A stretch of 64,000 nucleotides of DNA, from assembly GCF_022808325.1 (NCBI RefSeq), contig NZ_JALGCL010000004.1, positions 124,001-188,000 on the forward strand. Direction: 5' to 3'. This stretch comes from Cognatiluteimonas sedimenti. GTDB taxonomy: Bacteria > Pseudomonadota > Gammaproteobacteria > Xanthomonadales > Xanthomonadaceae. Within the stretch, counting starts at the first letter, position 1. The number at the start of each line of letters is the position of its first letter. Shown piece by piece: positions 38,434 through 46,671 of the stretch. A program made the translations under genes and the position numbers. Below the pieces are notes generated by a model, which saw only the letters and a list, made by a program, of their open reading frames with translations, was not told the DNA's origin and did no database searches.

Positions 38434-38655
38434 GGCGGGCTCGGGACGGGCGGGAAGTGGGTGCGCCGAAGCATAGCGGCGGCGATCGCGCTGCCGGAGG
38501 CGATTGCGACGAAACCCCGCGGGCGCCGATGAAACCCCGGAAACGGGATGCTTCGCGGGTGGGGGCGGGCGGCGGCGATCGCAACGGGGGCCCGGCCTGC
38601 CAGCCCACGGGTCCATAATCGCCCAGCCCGATGCCGGGCTGCCCCGGGGAATCCA

Positions 38656-40128
38656 ATGCGCGCTGCCATCCTCCTGCTGGCGATCCTGCTGCCCTTGGCC
38701 AACGCCCGGGCAATGTCGCCACCGGCCTCGCGGCAGGCCACGCCGGCGACCCTGCGCGTTGACATCCAGCACGGCGGCGACGCCAGCGCCGAGCATTACG
38801 CGCTCGAGCGGGTGGTCGTCGAGCCGCTGCCGTGGCCGGGCAATCCGGCGCGGCCGCTCGACACCACCAACCGCGGCAGCCAGAAGTTCGAAGTGGTCGA
38901 TGCCGGCAGCGGGCAGGTGCTGTATTCGCGCGGCTACGCCACGGTGTTCGGCGAATGGCGCACCACCGACGATGCACGGACCACGCAGCGCAGCTTCCAG
39001 GAATCCATGCGCTTCCCGATGCCGGCGGGGCCGGTGCTGGTGAAGGTGTACGGCCGCGACGCCGACAACCGCTTCGCGCCGGCCTGGTCGGTGCGCATCG
39101 ACCCGCAGGCGCTGGACGTGGAGCGGGTGGCGCTGCCGGCGCCGGCGCAACCGATCGCGATCCGCCACCACGGCGACCCCGCCACCAAGGTCGACCTGCT
39201 GCTGCTCGGCGATGGCTACACCGCCGCGCAGATGGACAAGTTCCGGGCCGATGCGCGGCGGCTGGCCGACCGGCTGTTCAGCGTGTCGCCGTTCAAGGAA
39301 CGCGCCGCCGACTTCAACGTCTGGGCGTTGGCGTTGCCGGTGCCCGAGGCGGGCATCAGCCGCCCTTCCACCGGCATCCACCACGCCAGCGCCACCGGCG
39401 CGCGCTACGACATCTTCGGCAGCGAGCGCTACATCCTGACGCTGGACAACCGTGCCTTCCGCGAACTGGCGCAGTACGCGCCGTACGAGTTCGTCGAGAT
39501 CATGGTCAACAACCAGACCTACGGCGGCGGTGGCATCTTCGGCCAGTTCAGCACCGTGGCCGCCGACAACGACTGGGCCGACTACGTGTTCGTGCACGAG
39601 TTCGGCCACCACTTCGCCGGGTTGGCCGACGAGTACTACACCTCGCCGGTGGCGTACGCGGCCGGCGAGCGCCCCACGGTGGAGCCGTGGGAGCCGAACG
39701 TGACCGCGCTGCTGGATCCGGGCAAGCTGAAGTGGAAGGACCAGGTCAGCCCGGTCGCGCCCGCGCAGGCGGTGCCCTTGCCGACCCCGTGGCCCAAGGC
39801 CGAATACGAAGCCTACGAGCGCGACGTGCAGGCGCGGCGGGTGAAGCTGCGTGCCGACCGGCGCCCGGAAGCGGAAATGAGCGCGCTGTTCCGGGAGGAA
39901 CAGGATCACGTCGATGCCCTGTTCGCCGACGCCAGGTACCGCGACGCGGTCGGCGCCTTCGAGGGCGCCAACTACGCCGCCACCGGCTATTACCGCCCGC
40001 AGATGCAATGCATGATGTTCACCCGCGCCGACGCGTTCTGCTCGGTCTGCCAGCGCGCGATCGCCGACATCATCGACCTGTACACCACCGCGCCGCGGCC
40101 GGGCGCGGCGACGGCGCGGGGGCGCTGA
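38656..40128 (+). CDS. Exported M64-family (IgA-peptidase-like) metallopeptidase
   Basis: A 490-residue protein with a signal peptide (LLLAILLPLANARA) and the M64 peptidase domain: DLLLLGDGYTAAQMDKF starts it, and the zinc motif is VHEFGHHFAGLADEYY, with the third ligand downstream Asp or Glu. The N-terminal 120 residues form a beta-rich domain found in the family. The start at 38656 begins the signal peptide. Exported peptidases are common in predatory or saprophytic xanthomonads. Its natural substrate is unknown. Confidence 0.9.
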   Translation: MRAAILLLAILLPLANARAMSPPASRQATPATLRVDIQHGGDASAEHYALERVVVEPLPWPGNPARPLDTTNRGSQKFEVVDAGSGQVLYSRGYATVFGEWRTTDDARTTQRSFQESMRFPMPAGPVLVKVYGRDADNRFAPAWSVRIDPQALDVERVALPAPAQPIAIRHHGDPATKVDLLLLGDGYTAAQMDKFRADARRLADRLFSVSPFKERAADFNVWALALPVPEAGISRPSTGIHHASATGARYDIFGSERYILTLDNRAFRELAQYAPYEFVEIMVNNQTYGGGGIFGQFSTVAADNDWADYVFVHEFGHHFAGLADEYYTSPVAYAAGERPTVEPWEPNVTALLDPGKLKWKDQVSPVAPAQAVPLPTPWPKAEYEAYERDVQARRVKLRADRRPEAEMSALFREEQDHVDALFADARYRDAVGAFEGANYAATGYYRPQMQCMMFTRADAFCSVCQRAIADIIDLYTTAPRPGAATARGR

Positions 40129-40280
40129 CTCCAGGGCGAAGGCGATCCGCGCGGAGGTTGGCCGCAGCGCGCACCGGTATGCGCTGCGGCGGCACCCGGA
40201 CCTTCAATGGCATGTCGCGACCAGCAACACGGCCATGGTAGCCGTTGCGCCGTGCGCGCAACGCCGCGTCGGCGTCGCTG

Positions 40281-41498
40281 TCATTGCTGCGCAGGCGGCA
40301 GGCCGGTATGGCTGCGGTACACGCCTTCGTTGCAGGCCAGGCAATAACCGCCGCCTTCCATCGTCAGCCGGTTGTAATAGACGTACGGCCCGTCGCTGGC
40401 CACGAATACTTCCGGATCCCGGCGGATCCGCCGCGGCAGGTCCGGCGTCAGTTGCACCAGCGACGGTGCGGCGGGGTCGATGCTGGCGAGGTAGACCACG
40501 GTCGGGTAGATGCCCGGCGGCGAGGTTGCCGAGAAGACGACGTACGACTTGCCCTCGTGCACGAAGGGTTCTGGCGAATTGATGACACCGTTGCGCGGCG
40601 TCCGCGCGCTGCGGACCAACTCCCAGGTGGCGTCCTCGCCACGGGAGCCGGCACGCCGGCGATAGATGCGCAATTCGGTGTCGTCGGCGACGGTGGCGAT
40701 GACGAAATCCCCATCGAACTCAGGCGCTCGCCAACCCCAGGGCACCGTGTGCAGGTCCTTGCTGCCGTCGTCGAAGGTCAGCTGCTTGGGCGTGTCGCTG
40801 TCGAGCCATTGCATGAAGACCTGTGGCGTGCCCTCGACCGGCGCGGCGAAGACCGCGGCCCTCGCCCCTTCCACGAAGCGCATCGACAACCGCGACTTCG
40901 GGAACTGCGGCACGGCAGTCTCGCTGGACGCGTCGAAGAGATCGCGCCAGTAGTGGTTGCCGCGCGCATCGACGTAGCTGATGCGTGGCGCGGGATCCCC
41001 GGGGTCGTGGCTCGCATAGGGGCCATTCCGGCGGGTGTGGGGCGGCAGGTAGCCGTAGGACCAGTCGCTCTCGCCCGATTGCACCGCAACGGCCAGCCTG
41101 GCGTTGTCGATCGTGTGCGGCTTGTCCGCCAGGAACTTCGTATAGACGATCTGGTCCCCGGTGGCGGTGCCGATCCATTCCGGGCCGTTGCCTACGACCT
41201 GGAGGTCCCCGGTCGTCATCGCACTGGGGTCGATCAGCAATCCCTTGCCGTCGGCCGGGATGAACAGGCCGGTATCGCGATCGATGCCCGCGATCCAGAG
41301 GGCGCCCGAGTAGTCGCACCACGTGATCATCCCGCGCGACTGGCTGAACTCGCTGTCCACCAGTTCGCGCTCGCTGCTCACAAGTGTTTCGTTCTTCCCC
41401 TGCGCCTGTACCGGAAAGGCAGCCAGCAGCCCGAGGGCCACCAACGACGATGCAATGGCGAGGCGAAAGCCTTCCGGGGTCCCTGCGATGTTGCGCAT
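40281..41498 (-). CDS. Exported beta-propeller-like protein
   Basis: The 405-residue product begins with a Sec signal ([15 protein letters not shown] by pattern) and a mature part of repeated blade-like segments: [56 protein letters not shown]. The pattern suggests a TolB- or WD-like propeller or a glycosidase-type five-blade fold without clear catalytic residues. The start at 41498 has AGGAGAGG 4 bases before it; the longer frame from 41741 lacks a signal. Two cysteine pairs are seen at the end (YCLACNEG). Function is unknown. Confidence 0.7.
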   Translation of the reverse strand: MRNIAGTPEGFRLAIASSLVALGLLAAFPVQAQGKNETLVSSERELVDSEFSQSRGMITWCDYSGALWIAGIDRDTGLFIPADGKGLLIDPSAMTTGDLQVVGNGPEWIGTATGDQIVYTKFLADKPHTIDNARLAVAVQSGESDWSYGYLPPHTRRNGPYASHDPGDPAPRISYVDARGNHYWRDLFDASSETAVPQFPKSRLSMRFVEGARAAVFAAPVEGTPQVFMQWLDSDTPKQLTFDDGSKDLHTVPWGWRAPEFDGDFVIATVADDTELRIYRRRAGSRGEDATWELVRSARTPRNGVINSPEPFVHEGKSYVVFSATSPPGIYPTVVYLASIDPAAPSLVQLTPDLPRRIRRDPEVFVASDGPYVYYNRLTMEGGGYCLACNEGVYRSHTGLPPAQQ

Positions 41499-41798
41499 CT
41501 GCCTCTCCTGGAATCCGTCCGTGCCCATCGGCGGCCGGGCCGGGCAGGCGGTGCCAGGCCGGTTCGATGCCGCGCGGCACCGGCCACCACGCAGGCGCGG
41601 CGGCGTCGGGTTGCCGTTGCCGGGCGGCCGTGCCTCCCCGGGCACGGCTTCAGGAGGCTCAACGCGACGCAGGCCGCGGGCAGGACATCGCGCGGCGCTT
41701 CGCGGTCGCCGCCGGATCGGCGCGCGGCCGTGCGCTCCCATTGTTTCGCCGCCGGCGGGACCCCATCAAGAAAGCCGGAAGCATCCCGGGAGCAGGAC
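41499..41798. other. Intergenic spacer between divergent genes
   Basis: The 300-base spacer between the propeller-like gene and msrB holds both start regions. I see no repeat, hairpin or gene; open frames across it lack any family pattern. Confidence 0.6.
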
Positions 41799-42248
41799 AT
41801 GGACAAGTACGACAAGAGCCCCGACGCCATCGCCAGGCTGACGCCGGAGCAGTACAGGGTTACCCAGGAAGGCGCCACCGAGCGCCCCGGCAGCGGCGAG
41901 CTGCTGCACAACACGGCTGTCGGCATCTACGTGGACGTCGTGTCCGGCGAGCCGCTGTTCGCGTCGGCGGACAAGTTCGAATCCGGCTGCGGTTGGCCCA
42001 GTTTCACCAAGCCGATCACCCCGGCCCACGTCAACGAAGTGCGCGACACCAGCCACGGGATGATCCGCACCGAGGTGCGCTCGACCCATGGCGACAGCCA
42101 CCTCGGGCACGTGTTCGAGGATGGGCCGCGCGACCGCGGCGGCCTGCGCTACTGCATCAACTCCGCGTCGCTGCGCTTCATCCCGCGCGAGCGGATGCAG
42201 GCCGAGGGCTACGGCGACTACCTGGACCAGGTGGGGGGCGCGCGATGA
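41799..42248 (+). CDS. msrB: Peptide-methionine (R)-S-oxide reductase
   Basis: MsrB reduces the R form of methionine sulfoxide in proteins. The 149-residue protein has [14 protein letters not shown], the [17 protein letters not shown] segment and the catalytic cysteine in [12 protein letters not shown]. No zinc-cysteine pairs of the CxxC type are seen, so it is of the non-zinc subtype. There is no signal peptide, so it is cytosolic. It overlaps msrA by 4 bases (ATGA). CAGGA lies before the ATG at 41799. Confidence 0.95.
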   Translation: MDKYDKSPDAIARLTPEQYRVTQEGATERPGSGELLHNTAVGIYVDVVSGEPLFASADKFESGCGWPSFTKPITPAHVNEVRDTSHGMIRTEVRSTHGDSHLGHVFEDGPRDRGGLRYCINSASLRFIPRERMQAEGYGDYLDQVGGAR

Positions 42249-42763
42249 GCGACGTGCCCGAAGGACTGGAGCGCGCGATCCTGGCCGGCGGCTGCTTCTG
42301 GGGCGTGCAGGAGCTGTTGCGCAAGATGGACGGCGTGGTCTCTACGCGCGTGGGCTACAGCGGCGGCGATGTCGCCAATGCCACCTATCGCAACCATGGC
42401 AGCCATGCCGAGGCGGTAGAGATCGTGTTCGACCCGGCGAAGATCGGTTATCGCCAGCTGCTCGAGTTCTTCTTCCAGATCCACGACCCGTCGACGCGCG
42501 ACCGCCAGGGCAACGACCGCGGCGCGTCCTATCGCTCGGCGATCTTCTACACCACGCCGGAACAGCGGCGCATCGCGCTGGACACCATTGCCGATGTCGA
42601 TGCCTCCGGCCTGTGGCCAGGCAAGGCGGTCACCCAGGTCGAAGCCGCCGGCGACTTCTGGGAAGCCGAACCCGAGCACCAGGACTACCTGCAGCGCTAT
42701 CCCACCGGCTACACCTGCCATTACGTGCGCCCGGACTGGGTGTTGCCGCGGCGCGCGGGCTGA
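42245..42763 (+). CDS. msrA: Peptide-methionine (S)-S-oxide reductase
   Basis: MsrA reduces the S form of methionine sulfoxide. The 172-residue protein has the catalytic motif [14 protein letters not shown], then [21 protein letters not shown] and [16 protein letters not shown], which are all family features. It is coupled to msrB by a 4-base overlap. The order B then A matches many xanthomonad genomes. The next gene downstream encodes a methionine-rich exported protein that could be a client of such repair, although these enzymes appear cytosolic. Confidence 0.96.
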   Translation: MSDVPEGLERAILAGGCFWGVQELLRKMDGVVSTRVGYSGGDVANATYRNHGSHAEAVEIVFDPAKIGYRQLLEFFFQIHDPSTRDRQGNDRGASYRSAIFYTTPEQRRIALDTIADVDASGLWPGKAVTQVEAAGDFWEAEPEHQDYLQRYPTGYTCHYVRPDWVLPRRAG

Positions 42764-42801
42764 GGGTCGGGCATTGCGGCGGATCGGCGGTTGCCGACGC
42801 C

Positions 42802-42820
42802 GGTTAACGCGTCACTAACC
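42802..42820. promoter_or_regulatory. Inverted repeat upstream of the EF-hand gene
   Basis: GGTTA-N9-TAACC, a perfect 5-base dyad, 48 bases before the EF-hand start, in an otherwise GC-rich spacer. It could be a regulator site; no binding protein is suggested. Confidence 0.4.
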
Positions 42821-42868
42821 CTGCCCGGCGCAGCATTCCAACATCATCCTTCCGTTTGGAGTACTGAG

Positions 42869-43570
42869 ATGCGTATCTCCCATTCCCTGCTCGCCACCGC
42901 GGTGCTGGCCGCCATCGTCGCCACCGGCGCATGGGCGGGCGACGACGACATGTTCACGCGGATGGACAGCAACCACGACGGCCGCATCTCCGCGCAGGAA
43001 CATGATGCCGGCGCGGCCGCGAAGTTCGCCCGCAACGACGCCAACCACGACGGCATGCTCGACGCCGACGAAATGCGGTCGCGGATGGGGCGTCAGGCCG
43101 GTGGCATGCACGCCGGCGGCATGCAGGGCGGCGACTGGATGGCGAAGATGGATGGCAACCACGATGGCGTGATCACCGCCGACGAGCACGCCGCGATGGC
43201 GAAGGCGATGTTCGACAGGATGGACGCCAATCACGATGGCCGCCTGGCCGGCGCCGAACTCGAAGGCGGGCATGGCATGCGCGGGCAGCGGATGGGCGAT
43301 CACGCCATGCCGGAGGGCATGGCGCATGGCGACCGGGGCATGGGCGATCACGCCATGGCCGGCCACGGAATGCACGGCCAGGGCGGCATGGCCGGGGCGG
43401 GCATGCGGAAGCAGGCGATGATGGATACCGACAACGACGGCAAGGTTTCCGCATCCGAACATGCCGCGGGGGCACGCGCCATGTTCGCCAGGGTGGATGC
43501 CGACCACGACGGCTATATCAGCAAGGCCGAGTTCGATGCGCGCTTGAAGGCGATGCCGCCGCCGAAGTAA
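42869..43570 (+). CDS. Exported EF-hand protein with Met/His/Gly-rich insert
   Basis: The 233-residue protein has a signal peptide (LLATAVLAAIVATGAWA) and six EF-hand-like loops: DSNHDGRISAQE, DANHDGMLDADE, DGNHDGVITADE, DANHDGRLAGAE, DTDNDGKVSASE and DADHDGYISKAE. All follow D-x-[N/D]-x-D-G, so calcium (or other metal) binding is expected in the periplasm. Between the fourth and fifth loops lies a ~50-residue Met/His/Gly-rich stretch (GMRGQRMGDHAMPEGMAHGD and continuing), of a kind that binds copper or silver in other proteins. It follows msrBA by 105 bases. Confidence 0.88.
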   Translation: MRISHSLLATAVLAAIVATGAWAGDDDMFTRMDSNHDGRISAQEHDAGAAAKFARNDANHDGMLDADEMRSRMGRQAGGMHAGGMQGGDWMAKMDGNHDGVITADEHAAMAKAMFDRMDANHDGRLAGAELEGGHGMRGQRMGDHAMPEGMAHGDRGMGDHAMAGHGMHGQGGMAGAGMRKQAMMDTDNDGKVSASEHAAGARAMFARVDADHDGYISKAEFDARLKAMPPPK

Positions 43571-43611
43571 CAGGCGCGGCCCGCCGCAGGGTTACGAGGC
43601 CCTTGGCCGGG

Positions 43612-44055
43612 TCACTGCCCGGCCACTGCGGGCGCGCCCTGGAGTGCGAGTTCCGGGACACGCGCTGGCGCCTCGACCTCTTGCACATCGACCCCTTGCC
43701 CCTTCACCCCTTGCGCCTTCACCCCTTGCGCGGCACCGGCCGCATCGGCCGGGATTCCGGTAGCGGCGGTGGCGCTGGCAGCGGGCTGGAACGCCGCGCC
43801 CACTTCGACGTCGATCGGCAGCGTGGTTGCGCCCCTGTCGCTTGTGCTTGTCCGCTGCTGCGCTGCCTGGGTGTCCTGCACCAGCTTGGCGATCAGCACG
43901 CCCATCACCCGCCCGAATGCGCTCTTCTGTTCGGCCGGGGCCGGCGCGGCTGAACCATGCGCTGCCTCGACCGTCGCCGCGCCACGCGATTGCGCATTGC
44001 CATCGAACGTGGCGACCGCCAGCAGCATCGTGGACAGGAGCAGCAAGGTACGCAT
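43612..44055 (-). CDS. Small exported protein with short tandem repeats
   Basis: The 147-residue protein has a signal peptide (LLLLSTMLLAVATFDGNAQ) and an Ala-rich mature part. Near the end, three copies of a Gly-Val-Lys/Asp repeat (AQGVKAQGVKGQGVD) are encoded by a tandem DNA repeat at about 43694-43735. I do not recognise the family. Start at 44055 begins the signal; a Met 9 residues earlier is also possible. Confidence 0.6.
   Translation of the reverse strand: MRTLLLLSTMLLAVATFDGNAQSRGAATVEAAHGSAAPAPAEQKSAFGRVMGVLIAKLVQDTQAAQQRTSTSDRGATTLPIDVEVGAAFQPAASATAATGIPADAAGAAQGVKAQGVKGQGVDVQEVEAPARVPELALQGAPAVAGQ
43694..43735. repeat. In-gene tandem repeat, 15-base unit
   Basis: Two to three imperfect copies of CCCTTGCGCCTTCAC, in frame with the gene on the other strand. 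Units of 15 bases keep the frame, so copy number could change without breaking the gene. Confidence 0.7.
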
Positions 44056-44269
44056 GTCGATTCCGGCGCGGATGCACGGCATCCGATGCGCGCAGGCTAG
44101 GTTCCGGCACTTGCAGGAAGCGTGAATGCAATGCTTGCGTACTCCACCGCGCAACACATTCTCGCGATGCATTCGCGCCTCGGGCCGTCTTGGCGGCCAG
44201 TCAGGTTGCGGCGTGGGCGCAAGGGTTAACGCAAATTCGACTTCATCGAACCGGCGCTGACTCGCTGTG

Positions 44270-44971
44270 TCATTCGGGCAGTGCGCGGCGACCGGCGACG
44301 ACGAGCGCGACGCCCTGTCTGTGGCGCGCCAGCAACGCGCCGGGGGAGCAGGCATGTCTCGCGCCGGCGGACCCTCGCGCGCTGCCAGCGTGGAAACGGC
44401 CGGCGTGCTGGTAGGCGACCCACCAGCCATGGCCCGCGGGCCAGAATGCGAAGGCATCGGGCAAGGGAGTGGCCGGGCGTCGGCCGGCGCCCCACACCAG
44501 TGCGATGTTGGTGCCGGTGCCGCCGCCGTGTGGGCGTCCCAGCCACAACCACGCCTGCTGCGTGCCTGCGCAGGGCACGCGCACGTCGTCGACGATGAAA
44601 TGGCCGAGGCGACGACGCTGGTCGCTGTCACCGGCGTGCGCCGCCGCTGCCAACGCGGCCTGGCTGGCTGCGACCTTCCAGCGCATGCCGGTGCCGGTGT
44701 GTGCGTGGCCCAGCGCGACGACGGCGACGCAGGCGGCGGCCACGACCGGAATGGCATCCCGTGCCGGACCGCGCCGCAAGGCCAGGCGCAGTGCTTCGGC
44801 AGCGCCCCAGAACAGCAGGGCAAAGCGCAGGTAGAACAGCAGGTCGTACAGCCACAACCGCGGCTCGGGATCCACCGCCCAGGGCGTGAATACCGAGCTC
44901 GCCCACAGCGCTGCCAGCGTCGCGGGCAACAGCAGCCACGGGCGCAGGGTGGCGGAAACACGCATGGACAT
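44270..44971 (-). CDS. Uncharacterised membrane protein
   Basis: A 233-residue protein with about four hydrophobic segments in its first half (WLLLPATLAALWASSVF, LFYLRFALLFWGAAEALRL, AIPVVAAACVAVVALGH) and a soluble second half with no clear motif. It looks like a small integral membrane protein of unknown function. The start MSMRVS at 44971 is chosen as the first of two adjacent ATGs. It is divergent from the OmpA-like gene. Confidence 0.55.
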   Translation of the reverse strand: MSMRVSATLRPWLLLPATLAALWASSVFTPWAVDPEPRLWLYDLLFYLRFALLFWGAAEALRLALRRGPARDAIPVVAAACVAVVALGHAHTGTGMRWKVAASQAALAAAAHAGDSDQRRRLGHFIVDDVRVPCAGTQQAWLWLGRPHGGGTGTNIALVWGAGRRPATPLPDAFAFWPAGHGWWVAYQHAGRFHAGSARGSAGARHACSPGALLARHRQGVALVVAGRRALPE

Positions 44972-45091
44972 GGCCGGACCGGAACGGACGCGGCAGCATA
45001 GCCGCCGCGCGCTGTCCCCGGGCCGCGGGTTTTGACGTATGCATTCTGACGGGCGGGCCCAATTCGCCGCCTGCCACCCGGGAGAATCGCG

Positions 45092-46171
45092 ATGCGTGGT
45101 CGCCTGCTGTTGTCGTTCCTGTCCGTCGTCGTGTCGTGTGCGGGCTGCAATCGCGTCCAGGGCGAGCCGTCCGATGCGGCGGCGCTGGTGGAATTCGCCG
45201 CGACCATCGCCGCGCCGGCACCGGCGCCGGTGTCGGCAGCGCTGGACGCACCTGCGTCCGCCGACACCCCGGCCGCCGCCGCCCCGGCCGCCGCCACCGG
45301 CTTCGATCCGGCCAGCGTGCCGGTCACCGAGGCGAACCTGCCTCCGTTCCCGTTCTTCGCGGTGCCCGAAGGGCTGGAAAGCACGTACGGCGACAAGGAG
45401 CGCGACATCCCCTACGACGGCCAGTACTTCCTTGCCGGTGACAAGCCGGTGCTGGTCGAGGGCCGCATCTTCCGCGACCGCTTCGCGCTCACGCGCGAGC
45501 AGCGCCCCTATACCGAACTCGAATTCCACCGCAACTACGAGAACGCGATCGCCGCGCTCGGCGGCCGCAAGATCAACACCGTGCAGTACACGCGCGCGGT
45601 GGCCGAGGCCGTGGGGGGCCGCGACGTGATCGAGAAGCACCATTACGGCGCGGTCGCGGTACCGGACTACCGCCACGACAGTTACCTGCTGCGCAGCGCC
45701 GACCGCGAATACTGGATCGACGTCAGCACCGGCGCGATCCCGCTGCACGGCTACGTGGTGGTACTGGAGCGCAAGCCGATGCAGCAGTCCGTCGCCTTCC
45801 TCGATGCCGCGGCGATGCAGCAGGCGCTCGACAGGGATGGCCGTGTCGCGCTGCACGTCAACTTCGATACCGACAAGGCCACGCTGCGGCCCGACGCGCA
45901 GCCGGTCATCGACGAGATCGGCAAGCTGCTGGCCGCCGACCCGGCGCTGCAGTTGTCGATCGAGGGCCATACCGACAACACCGGCAGCCCCGCCCACAAC
46001 CAGGTGCTGTCGACCGCGCGTGCGCGCAGCGTGCTCGGGGCGCTGGTCGGATTGGGCGTGGAGCCGTCGCGGCTGCAGTCCAGCGGCCATGGCCAGGACC
46101 AGCCGCTGGCCGACAACGCCAGCGAGGCCGGCCGCGCGCAGAACCGGCGGGTGGAGCTGGTGAAGCGCTGA
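45092..46171 (+). CDS. OmpA-family lipoprotein
   Basis: The 359-residue protein starts with a lipoprotein signal (FLSVVVSCAGC) and a 50-residue Ala/Pro-rich linker. The middle domain (residues about 75-235) has no clear family. The C-terminal domain is OmpA/MotB-like, with VNFDTDKATLRPDAQPVIDEI, LSIEGHTDNTG and NQVLSTARARSV, and binds peptidoglycan in relatives. It probably sits on the outer membrane and reaches the cell wall. The start at 45092 begins the signal; GGGAGA lies before it. Confidence 0.9.
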   Translation: MRGRLLLSFLSVVVSCAGCNRVQGEPSDAAALVEFAATIAAPAPAPVSAALDAPASADTPAAAAPAAATGFDPASVPVTEANLPPFPFFAVPEGLESTYGDKERDIPYDGQYFLAGDKPVLVEGRIFRDRFALTREQRPYTELEFHRNYENAIAALGGRKINTVQYTRAVAEAVGGRDVIEKHHYGAVAVPDYRHDSYLLRSADREYWIDVSTGAIPLHGYVVVLERKPMQQSVAFLDAAAMQQALDRDGRVALHVNFDTDKATLRPDAQPVIDEIGKLLAADPALQLSIEGHTDNTGSPAHNQVLSTARARSVLGALVGLGVEPSRLQSSGHGQDQPLADNASEAGRAQNRRVELVKR

Positions 46172-46222
46172 CGCGCCGCCGGCCGCGGCGGTGCCGCGCG
46201 CGACCGGTTGCGTAGCGCGCGC

Positions 46223-46492
46223 TCAGTCGCTGGAGACGCCCAGCGTGCCGAGGGTGGAGCCCAGGTCGAAGATGGTGCCGAGCCGGTGCTCGTGGCGCGC
46301 GTGTTCCAGCGCCTCGTCGATCTCGCCGCGGTGCGGATGGTGCTGCCAGCCGGGCCCCAGGTAGACGTCGGCGCGCGGGAATTGCGCGATCACGTCCTTG
46401 TCGCTGATCCATTTCCAGTCGCCGGGCGCGAGGTCGTTGTGCTGGGCGAAGTCGTGCGCGCTGGCATGGCTGTGGGTGTAGACGAGATTCAT
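46223..46492 (-). CDS. Small uncharacterised protein, His-rich
   Basis: An 89-residue soluble protein with many histidines (THSHASAHDFAQHND, WQHHPHRGE, HARHEHRLG). I do not recognise a family. Good codon use and a clean ATG support it as real. Confidence 0.55.
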   Translation of the reverse strand: MNLVYTHSHASAHDFAQHNDLAPGDWKWISDKDVIAQFPRADVYLGPGWQHHPHRGEIDEALEHARHEHRLGTIFDLGSTLGTLGVSSD

Positions 46493-46671
46493 CGGGATGC
46501 CTCCGCGGGTTCGCCGGCGCGACGGCTGCGCGCGGCCATCCAGGCACGGCTGGCGTTAGCGCGATGTCGACGCCCCTGGCGAGGGCGTCGCGCGCAAGGC
46601 GCAAGCAACGATCATGCCGGTTGTGGTGCCGCGTTCGGCACGCGCCGCGATCGCCGTGGTGCGTGCGCCGG

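Noticed and set aside
43612-45408. 598-residue minus frame running from the small exported protein into the OmpA region
   Set aside because: The upstream part is low-complexity Arg/Pro/Ala sequence antisense to real genes; only the last 147 residues, with a signal peptide, look real.
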